Positions 57,340 through 64,000 of a stretch of 64,000 bases of DNA are shown here, piece by piece. Under the pieces are notes generated by a model. It made no database searches. It was not told the origin of the DNA and saw only the letters and a list, made by a program, of their open reading frames with translations. The stretch lies in NCBI GenBank assembly GCA_036826295.1, contig DAISWO010000002.1, positions 1 to 64,000 on the forward strand, written 5' to 3'. Source of the stretch: DAISWO01 sp036826295. GTDB lineage: Bacteria; Patescibacteriota; Saccharimonadia; Saccharimonadales; JAGQNJ01. Position numbers and translations under genes: made by a program. The number at the start of each line of letters is the position of its first letter. Within the stretch, counting starts at the first letter, position 1.

Positions 57340-57939
57340 ATGTCGACAAGTTCAAGTTCAGTATTAATCCCGACGGTAATTGAGTCCGATGGTCGCGTAG
57401 AGCGAGCATATGATATTTATTCTAGGTTATTAAAAGATAGAATTATCTTCTTAGGTACAGACGTCAATGAACATACGGCAAACCTTATTGTCGCACAGCT
57501 GTTGTTCTTAGAGTCGGAAGATCCTAAAAAGGATATAAAACTATATATTAATAGCCCAGGTGGAAGTGTTTATGATGCACTAGCAATTTACGACACTATG
57601 AATTTTGTGAAGAACGACATCGAGACAGTTGGTATTGGTATTCAGGCCAGTGCAGCAGCGTTCTTACTAAGTTCTGGCACTAAAGGTAAACGATTTCTGC
57701 TAAAAAACGCAACAGCCATGATCCATCAACCTTCAGCAGGTACTCGTGGCAAGGTTACTGATATGGAGATTGATCTTAAAGAAGGCATCAGAATCAAGCA
57801 TAAACTGAACGAAATTATGGCGAAGAACACTGGTAAACCTATAAAACAAATAGAAAAAGACATGGATAGAGATTACTGGATGACTTCGGACGAAGCCGTT
57901 AAATACGGTCTAGCAGACAAAGTTATCACTAACCGTTAG
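57340..57939 (+). CDS. clpP: ATP-dependent Clp protease proteolytic subunit
   Basis: Serine peptidase that forms the ClpP barrel. Catalytic triad: serine in GIQASAAAFLLSSG, histidine in AMIHQPSAGTRGK, aspartate in EKDMDRDYWM. The frame runs up to a GTG at 57316, but that is at the predicted transcript start; the ATG at 57340 with GGAG upstream gives 199 residues and the normal N-terminal loop (STSSSSVLIPTVIE). It is controlled by CIRCE like clpC, its ATPase partner, 14 kb away. No clpX is in the window. Confidence 0.96.
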   Translation: MSTSSSSVLIPTVIESDGRVERAYDIYSRLLKDRIIFLGTDVNEHTANLIVAQLLFLESEDPKKDIKLYINSPGGSVYDALAIYDTMNFVKNDIETVGIGIQASAAAFLLSSGTKGKRFLLKNATAMIHQPSAGTRGKVTDMEIDLKEGIRIKHKLNEIMAKNTGKPIKQIEKDMDRDYWMTSDEAVKYGLADKVITNR

Positions 57940-57977
57940 TACTTGTTGTTGATAATATATAGGAATATGATATCAAT

Positions 57978-58568
57978 ATGGCAAAATTAGAAGCGTTTTC
58001 CCTACATAGAGTATTACCACAAGGACATGATGCATATAGGTTTGTATCTAGACGTTCGTTCGAAATGCAAAGAAGTTCGGCTAATACATACGATCGATAT
58101 AGGTCTTTCCCTCGTGCAGTTAAGAATATTGCTAGATTAGCCACTAGTTCGGAAATTGATGCATATATAGTACGAGAAGATGGACGTAATCGTATGGTAG
58201 GTTTTGCCTCAATTATTCCAAATGTGACTGTTCGTGCTGCAGATGGAAAAGAGTATACTGGATCCGACCTGGACTATCTCTTAGATGACCGAGTGCCGGA
58301 GATTATGCATGAGAGCGTCGCGAAAGCACTAATTGGACAGAATACACGAATTGCACAAAGAGACCCGAGCTTCAACCCCATCGATACGCAACATATTTTG
58401 GTTGTTAACAGTAGTCCTAGTGAAGATCGTTCGGGCATTTTAAATCGCGGATTATTAGATATAGTTCCACCTGTTACGGGAATTACTCAGTTGACACCAG
58501 TAGATAATAGAGCTATATCTGCAGAAGTTGCTAGACTAGGTGAAGATGTTATCCTTCATCACTGGTAA
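57978..58568 (+). CDS. Unknown 196-residue protein
   Basis: No confident family. The middle (DAYIVREDGRNRMVGFASIIPNVTVR) reads like the central strands of an acetyltransferase-like or similar alpha/beta fold, and HILVVNSSPSEDRSGILNRGLL later could be the cofactor loop of a GNAT-type fold, but the Q/RxxGxG/A motif is not clear. No membrane segment is seen. It lies between clpP and rpoB with only a weak upstream signal. Confidence 0.65.
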   Translation: MAKLEAFSLHRVLPQGHDAYRFVSRRSFEMQRSSANTYDRYRSFPRAVKNIARLATSSEIDAYIVREDGRNRMVGFASIIPNVTVRAADGKEYTGSDLDYLLDDRVPEIMHESVAKALIGQNTRIAQRDPSFNPIDTQHILVVNSSPSEDRSGILNRGLLDIVPPVTGITQLTPVDNRAISAEVARLGEDVILHHW

Positions 58569-58584
58569 AATATTGAATATTTAC

Positions 58585-58612
58585 TTGACATATCGTTAAA
58601 GTTAGATAAACT
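58585..58612 (+). promoter_or_regulatory. Promoter of rpoB-rpoC
   Basis: TTGACA, 16 bases, TAAACT. If rpoB starts at 58732 the leader is about 110 bases. It contains a weak imperfect hairpin (GGGTAAGC at 58628 with GCTACCC at 58670). Confidence 0.6.
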
Positions 58613-58731
58613 GTTGTTTAAGAAGTAGGGTAAGCGGGCCTTGCTATGATTTATCAAAAAATTGTGTGAGCTACCCCTTAGAGATCTTCGTTCAAAATCA
58701 ATCTAACAGATTCAAGGAGAACTTGCTCTAT

Positions 58732-61700
58732 ATGGCAAAGTCGCTAACGCTCACGTCTGGTAAACGGCAATATTTCACAAAAACAGAAAACATCTTAGAT
58801 CTACCAAATTTAGTCGACCACCAAAACAAATCTTTTCAATGGTTCATCGAAGAAGGACTAGGTGAACTATTAGCCGAAGTTAGTCCAATCGAAGACTACA
58901 CAGGTACAAAATTATCACTTAGTTTTAAAGACTATCGGTTTGAAAAACCTAAATTAACCGAGCAAGAAGCACGAGAGAACAACGTTAGTTTTGACGCGCC
59001 GCTTAAAGCGACAGTCGTTCTTACTAATAAAGTCACTGGCGAAGTTAAAAAACAAGAAATTTATCTCGGTGATTATCCATGCATGACATCACGGGGAACT
59101 TTTGTTATTAATGGTGCAGAACGTGTAGTAGTAAGCCAGCTAATTCGATCAGCAGGCGTTTTCTTTACCTCTGAACAAAGTGTCGGTAAAAAAATCTACG
59201 GCGCCAAAGTCATCCCAGGAAGAGGAGCATGGTTAGAGTTTGAAACATCCGCAAAAGGTGCAATGTTCGTAAAGATTGACCGAAAACGAAAGATCCCTGT
59301 CACTACTCTCCTGCGAGCTCTAGGTGTATCTGATGCCAAGATGAAAGAAGAGTTTGCTCACGTCGATCAAGGCAAAGAAAGCTACATTGATATGACGCTT
59401 GATAAAGATCCTGCTAGGGGAACTAACGAAGCTTTAATTGAAGTCTATCGGCGCTTGCGACCGGGAGATCTTGCTACGGTTGATAACGCTCGAAGTTTGC
59501 TTGAAAACATGTTTTATAACTTTAAACGATTTGATTTTAGCCGTGTTGGTAGATACAAGATAAACAAACGACTAGACATTGACCTGCCAAATACTATCGA
59601 AAACCGAGTTATGCGCTTAGAAGACCTAATCGCTATCATTGCGGAAATTATTAGACTAAACAATACTCAAGAACCTGCCGATGACATTGACTCGCTTGCA
59701 AATAGGCGAGTCAAATTAGTTGGAGAGCTTGTTCAACGTCAGTTCCGTATCGGATTACTTCGAATGGAGAGAAACACTAAAGACCGAATGTCGATGAGTG
59801 AAATCGAGACAGTTACACCAGGCCAGCTAATTAATGCTCGTCCAGTCGTTGCCGCGGTTAGAGAATTCTTTGCTAGCTCGCAGCTGTCTCAGTTCATGGA
59901 TCAAATTAATCCTCTATCTGAACTTGCTCACAAACGACGATTGAGCTCTATGGGCCCAGGTGGATTATCAAGAGAGCGAGCTGGCTTTGAGGTTAGAGAT
60001 GCCCATGCTACTCACTACGGTCGTATTTGTGCTGTAGAAACCCCAGAAGGCGCAAACATTGGCCTAGTTCTAAACATGGCAACTTATGCCCGAATAAATG
60101 ATTATGGATTCATTGAAACACCGTACAGGAAAGTTATTAATTCGGTGACAGCAAAGAAAGCTGCTGGACACATTGCGTCAGTAAACCTAGAGAACGAAAA
60201 AGGTACAGTAATTGTTAAGGCTGGTGATAAAATCTCGGATGCACAGGCTAAAAAGCTAGAAGCTGTAAAAAAACAGGTTACTTGGCCTGTTAAAGCCAAG
60301 ATCACAGACGAAATAGTTTATCTTGACGCATTCGAGGAAGGTAAAGCAGTTATTGCAAGCTCTGGAGAAGGCTTTGATGATAATGGCTACTTTACTAACG
60401 AGCGTGTTTCAGCGCGAATCAGACTAAAAACAGGTGAAATCGACGCAGATGATGTAACCCATATGGATGCATCAAAAAGCCAAATTATTGGTTCGTCTGC
60501 AGGCTTGATCCCATTCATCGAGAAAAACTACGTTTATCGAAGTCTAATGGGAAGCAACCAGCAACGTCAGGCAGTACCACTTATAAATCCAGAATCTCCA
60601 ATAGTTGGAACAGGCCTTGAATCAACAGTCGCCGAGAACACTGGTCAATTGATTGTAGCTGAAGAAAACGGAGAGGTTCTTAAAGCAGAAGCTGATGAAG
60701 TAGTAATAAAATACGCAAAATCTGGTAAAAAAAGCTATTATCCGCAACACTTCGTACGAAGTAACGAGGGAAGCTGTATTAACCAAAAAGTCGTAGTAAG
60801 CACTGGCGATAAAGTTAAGGCCGGCACTCCATTAGTTGAGGGGATGTCAATCCAAGGCGGAGAATTGGCGCTAGGAAAAGATCTTATCGTAGCGTTCATG
60901 CCATGGAAGGGTTATAACTTTGAAGATGCTGTGATTATTTCCAGAAAACTCGTTGAAGATGACACGCTTACATCTATTCATATTGTTGACTTTATGACTG
61001 AAGTCAGAGAAACAAAACTTGGACCAGAAATTGTCACAAGAGATATACCAAACGTTTCCGAAGAAGCCCTAAGACACCTTGATGATGATGGAATCGTCAG
61101 AATCGGTGCTGAAGTACACCCCGGAGATATTCTAGTCGGGAAGATTACACCAAAAGGAGAACAAGAACTTTCTAGCGAAGAAAGATTGCTTCGAGCGATA
61201 TTCGGAGAAAAAGCTAAAGACGTTAGAGATACATCACAGCGAATGAGTAACGGAAAGCACGGAAAAGTTGTTGGAGTAAAGGTATTTTCTAGAGAGAACG
61301 GCCACGAACTAAAAGCCGGAGTGATTATGCAAATTCAGGTTTTTGTTGCTCAAATGCGTAAAATTGCTGTTGGAGATAAATTGGGTGGTCGACACGGAAA
61401 CAAAGGTGTAATAGCCCGAATTTTGCCTGTCGAAGACATGCCGTTCATGGAAGACGGAACACCAGTGGACATTATTCTTAACCCACTCGGCGTCCCAAGT
61501 CGTATGAATATTGGTCAGTTATTTGAAACCCACTTAGGGATGGCTGCTCACGCCCTCGGGTTCAAGGTGGCAACACCTGCATTTAATGGAGTGCCTTTAG
61601 ATAAAATTCGAAGCCTGCTGAAAGAGGCTGGCCTCCCAGAATCAGGAAAACAACAATTGTATGACGGTAGAACTGGAGATCGATTTACTGAGTTAACAAC

Positions 61701-62271
61701 AGTTGGCGCAATGTACATGATTAAACTTAACCACATGATTGTAGATAAAATTCATGCTAGGTCTACCGGACCATACACTATGGTTACGCAACAACCGCTA
61801 GGCGGAAAAGCCCAAAATGGTGGTCAGAGATTTGGAGAGATGGAAGTCTGGGCTTTGGAGGCTTACGGAGCTGCACATACCCTTCAAGAAATGCTAACAA
61901 TTAAATCTGACGATGTTTACGGACGCTCAAAGGCATACGAGTCAATCATTAAGGGTACCGAAATCGTCGGACCGAAAGTTCCAGAGAGCTTTAATGTACT
62001 CGTAAAAGAACTGCAAGGCCTTGGACTTAAAGTTGATCTATTCACTAAAGAAAAAGCAATTGATGCCGAAGCAATATTGTCTGAAAATATAAAAGCAGAA
62101 GGAACTCACCAATCAGATATTGAAGTACCTCAACCTGAAGCGTCTGAAATTGACGTAACAGAAGATGTAAGTATCGATGAATTTGACGTGATGGATATCG
62201 ATAGCAGTCTCCCGGAGGATGCTGTCAAACTGGATGCACCTATCGACGGAAAGGAGATGGAAAATGCGTAG
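58732..62271 (+). CDS. rpoB: DNA-directed RNA polymerase subunit beta
   Basis: Catalytic beta subunit. The ATG at 58732 is preferred over the GTG at 58666 (22 codons longer) because AAGGAG lies upstream (12-base spacing, rather long) and the distance to the conserved RQYFTK is then normal. Visible in order: the lobes with CMTSRGTFVINGAERVVVSQ, the rifampicin region SSQLSQFMDQINPLSE with Asp516, His526 and Ser531 equivalents kept but Ile at the 518 position, the flap, GYNFEDAVIIS, RHGNKGV, and the C-terminal clamp with GGQRFGEMEVWALEAYGA. An acidic tail of about 70 residues follows. It overlaps rpoC by eight bases. Confidence 0.96.
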   Translation: MAKSLTLTSGKRQYFTKTENILDLPNLVDHQNKSFQWFIEEGLGELLAEVSPIEDYTGTKLSLSFKDYRFEKPKLTEQEARENNVSFDAPLKATVVLTNKVTGEVKKQEIYLGDYPCMTSRGTFVINGAERVVVSQLIRSAGVFFTSEQSVGKKIYGAKVIPGRGAWLEFETSAKGAMFVKIDRKRKIPVTTLLRALGVSDAKMKEEFAHVDQGKESYIDMTLDKDPARGTNEALIEVYRRLRPGDLATVDNARSLLENMFYNFKRFDFSRVGRYKINKRLDIDLPNTIENRVMRLEDLIAIIAEIIRLNNTQEPADDIDSLANRRVKLVGELVQRQFRIGLLRMERNTKDRMSMSEIETVTPGQLINARPVVAAVREFFASSQLSQFMDQINPLSELAHKRRLSSMGPGGLSRERAGFEVRDAHATHYGRICAVETPEGANIGLVLNMATYARINDYGFIETPYRKVINSVTAKKAAGHIASVNLENEKGTVIVKAGDKISDAQAKKLEAVKKQVTWPVKAKITDEIVYLDAFEEGKAVIASSGEGFDDNGYFTNERVSARIRLKTGEIDADDVTHMDASKSQIIGSSAGLIPFIEKNYVYRSLMGSNQQRQAVPLINPESPIVGTGLESTVAENTGQLIVAEENGEVLKAEADEVVIKYAKSGKKSYYPQHFVRSNEGSCINQKVVVSTGDKVKAGTPLVEGMSIQGGELALGKDLIVAFMPWKGYNFEDAVIISRKLVEDDTLTSIHIVDFMTEVRETKLGPEIVTRDIPNVSEEALRHLDDDGIVRIGAEVHPGDILVGKITPKGEQELSSEERLLRAIFGEKAKDVRDTSQRMSNGKHGKVVGVKVFSRENGHELKAGVIMQIQVFVAQMRKIAVGDKLGGRHGNKGVIARILPVEDMPFMEDGTPVDIILNPLGVPSRMNIGQLFETHLGMAAHALGFKVATPAFNGVPLDKIRSLLKEAGLPESGKQQLYDGRTGDRFTELTTVGAMYMIKLNHMIVDKIHARSTGPYTMVTQQPLGGKAQNGGQRFGEMEVWALEAYGAAHTLQEMLTIKSDDVYGRSKAYESIIKGTEIVGPKVPESFNVLVKELQGLGLKVDLFTKEKAIDAEAILSENIKAEGTHQSDIEVPQPEASEIDVTEDVSIDEFDVMDIDSSLPEDAVKLDAPIDGKEMENA

Positions 62272-64000
62272 ATATTCACATGGACCGGACATTACAGATT
62301 TTGACGCGGTTAGACTTGCAGTAGCAAGCTCTGCCGATATTTCAGACTGGTCTTATGGCGAAGTAACAAAGCCTGAGACGATAAATTATAGAACACAAAA
62401 ACCTGAACGGGATGGTTTGTTCTGTGAGAGAATTTTTGGACCTGTTAAAGATATTAATCCCCACGATGCAAAATTTAAGGGTGTTCGATCCCGAGAAGCT
62501 GCCGTTGATAAAAAAGGCGAGATTGTTACTCGAAGTATTGTACGACGTGAGAGAATGGGCCATATTCAGCTTGCATCACCTGTTGCCCACATTTGGTTCT
62601 TGCGTGGAACACCATCAGCAATGGGACTGCTCTTAGGGTTAACAGTTAAGAATCTAGAAAGAGTTGCATATTTTGCTAGTTACATAATCAAAAAAGTTGA
62701 TGTTAAAAAACGCGATCAACTATTAACGGACAGAGAAGCTCAAGCAGATGCTGCAAAACTAGCTATTGACGCTAGATATGAAGCAGAAGCAAATAAAGAA
62801 GATGCCAATGTTAAGGCTCTAGCAGAAATGCGCACTAAAGAACTTGAAGAACTCGCAAACGAATTCAACGAGTTTAAAGAGCAAATAGATATGCTCGTGG
62901 AGTACGGTTTGATAAATGAGGGTGACTATCAAAACTTGCCTGACGAGCTGAAAGAGATCATTGAAGTCGGAATGGGTGGTAATGCTCTTAAGCAAATGCT
63001 AGACGAAATCGATTTAGAAGAACTTATTGTAAAACTAAATGAAGAGGCTGACGGAGCTAAGGGTCAACGCAAGAAAAAACTACTAAAAAGATTACGATTG
63101 CTAGAGAGTATGAACAGAGCTGGAATCAAACCTAACTCTATGTGTCTGCAAGTACTACCTGTGATTCCTCCAGATCTTCGACCTATGGTTCAGCTAACGG
63201 GTGGTAGATTTGCTACATCCGATCTGAACGATCTTTACAGACGAGTTATTAACCGCAACAATCGTTTAAAGAAATTAATTGATCTTAACGCCCCAGAAGT
63301 AATTTGCCGAAACGAACAAAGAATGCTTCAAGAAGCAGTAGATGCATTAATTGATAACGGAAATGCACGATCAGGTCGCGCTGTTGCCGCTTCTGGACAG
63401 AGAAGAAGACTTAAATCATTAAGCGATATGCTTAAAGGAAAACAAGGCCGTTTCCGACAAAACTTATTAGGAAAACGCGTTGATTACTCTGGTCGTTCGG
63501 TTATCGTATCGGGCCCAGAACTAAAAATTGACCAATGTGGATTGCCGAAAATGATGGCCCTAGAATTGTTCAAACCATTCGTAATTGGATCACTGATTGA
63601 GAACGACTATGCTCACAATATTAGAAGCGCAACACGAATGATTGAACTGGGCGAAACACCTGTGTGGGATGCATTAGATGAAGTGATTAAAGAGAAATAC
63701 GTACTACTTAACCGTGCACCGAGTCTTCACCGTCTAAGTATTCAATCATTTAAACCGATTCTTATCGAAGGTAAAGCTATCCAGCTTCACCCTCTAGTAT
63801 GTAGAGGTTTTAACGCTGACTTTGATGGAGACCAAATGGCCGTTCACTTGCCACTTTCTGACGCTTCTCAAAAAGAAGCTAAAGAAATCATGGCAGCGAA
63901 CAAAAACCTACTTAAGCCAGCTGACGGTTCGCCAATTCTTCACATCGAACAAGATATTGTACTTGGCTGTTACTATCTGACTTATATCAAGCCAGGTAGC
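62264..64000 (+). CDS. rpoC: DNA-directed RNA polymerase subunit beta', 5' part (runs off the window)
   Basis: The frame begins with ATG inside the end of rpoB and is open to the last base (579 codons). Family features: KPETINYRTQKPERDGLFC, VRRERMGHIQLASP, the clamp helices with GRFRQNLLGKRVDYSGRSV, LNRAPSLHRLS, and the catalytic NADFDGDQMAVHLP with its three aspartates. The zinc ribbon between GPVKD and VRRERMGH has the same length as in E. coli, but all four zinc cysteines are replaced (see findings). The helical insertion of about 150 residues after KNLERVAYFA, rich in Glu, Ala and Lys, is like that of many Gram-positive and related enzymes. Confidence 0.96.
   Translation, partial: MRRYSHGPDITDFDAVRLAVASSADISDWSYGEVTKPETINYRTQKPERDGLFCERIFGPVKDINPHDAKFKGVRSREAAVDKKGEIVTRSIVRRERMGHIQLASPVAHIWFLRGTPSAMGLLLGLTVKNLERVAYFASYIIKKVDVKKRDQLLTDREAQADAAKLAIDARYEAEANKEDANVKALAEMRTKELEELANEFNEFKEQIDMLVEYGLINEGDYQNLPDELKEIIEVGMGGNALKQMLDEIDLEELIVKLNEEADGAKGQRKKKLLKRLRLLESMNRAGIKPNSMCLQVLPVIPPDLRPMVQLTGGRFATSDLNDLYRRVINRNNRLKKLIDLNAPEVICRNEQRMLQEAVDALIDNGNARSGRAVAASGQRRRLKSLSDMLKGKQGRFRQNLLGKRVDYSGRSVIVSGPELKIDQCGLPKMMALELFKPFVIGSLIENDYAHNIRSATRMIELGETPVWDALDEVIKEKYVLLNRAPSLHRLSIQSFKPILIEGKAIQLHPLVCRGFNADFDGDQMAVHLPLSDASQKEAKEIMAANKNLLKPADGSPILHIEQDIVLGCYYLTYIKPGS

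Noticed and set aside
58628..58676. Hairpin in the rpoB leader as a riboregulator
   Set aside because: Seven pairs with a bulge, no T run and no second alternative pairing; too weak to claim.
1..64000. TGA recoded to glycine, as in some CPR lineages
   Set aside because: dnaE, rnhB, the pfkB-like gene and others end at TGA exactly at their expected C-termini, and no long gene has in-frame TGA.
1..64000. CRISPR arrays, insertion sequences, prophage or integrated elements
   Set aside because: No regularly spaced direct repeats, no transposase or integrase motifs and no tRNA-associated att duplication were seen; the region after tRNA-Leu is explained by the hisS leader.

Overview
The window is a gene-dense, A+T-rich bacterial chromosome segment, almost all housekeeping. 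It carries about 58 protein genes, one tRNA gene, no rRNA, no CRISPR array and no insertion sequence. The standard code is used: dnaE, rnhB and the pfkB-like gene all end in TGA. Small genome style (tight spacing, four-base stop/start overlaps, many uncharacterised short proteins, a split transketolase, GatCAB, a lone PilB-like ATPase) suggests a member of the Candidate Phyla Radiation (Patescibacteria), most likely Saccharibacteria (TM7). That placement is inference from gene content; no database was searched.

Layout. 1-7.4 kb: end of pheT, an ABC exporter, a Nudix hydrolase, a membrane FKBP isomerase, a glutaredoxin and a thioredoxin reductase. 7.5-14.3 kb: pyrophosphatase, then a central-carbon cluster gap-rpiB-rpe-transketolase N and C halves-class II aldolase-PfkB kinase. 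14.4-18.3 kb: an unknown 415-residue protein, a LOG-like nucleotide-binding protein and uvrB. 19.4-24.6 kb: gatC-gatA-unknown-gatB-galU and two small membrane proteins. 24.7-34.6 kb: dnaE, then mostly minus-strand genes (CAP-domain protein, TrmH-type methyltransferase, malic enzyme, an ATP-grasp protein) around a pilB-like ATPase. 34.7-48.7 kb: rplS, rnhB, yraN, M1 aminopeptidase (minus), nusA, clpC, a membrane HEXXH protein, radA and a class A PBP (minus). 48.8-58.6 kb: a methyltransferase, recG, rsmD, tRNA-Leu(UAG), a LOG-like gene with hisS, tig and clpP. 58.6-64 kb: rpoB and the 5' part of rpoC.

Regulation is the most interesting layer. (1) Between tRNA-Leu and the LOG-like/hisS pair lies what reads as a classical histidine attenuator: a 19-codon leader frame with His-His-Val-His, segments that can pair 1:2 or 2:3, and a 3:4 terminator hairpin with a T run. 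(2) clpC and clpP both carry CIRCE (HrcA) operators wrapped around their -35 boxes, so the ClpCP protease looks like one heat-shock regulon. Upstream of clpC a roughly 112-bp unit with a CIRCE-armed palindrome is tandemly duplicated. (3) nusA has a terminator-like hairpin almost at its predicted transcription start. (4) Some twenty genes have a -10 box only 6-11 bases before the start codon, often as extended TGn -10, which implies widespread leaderless transcripts, while a smaller set has normal leaders with Shine-Dalgarno sites.

Among proteins the oddest observation is that the rpoC zinc ribbon is the normal length but all four zinc cysteines are replaced. HisS also lacks the usual motif-3 arginine, and the PilB-like ATPase lacks the tetracysteine zinc site.
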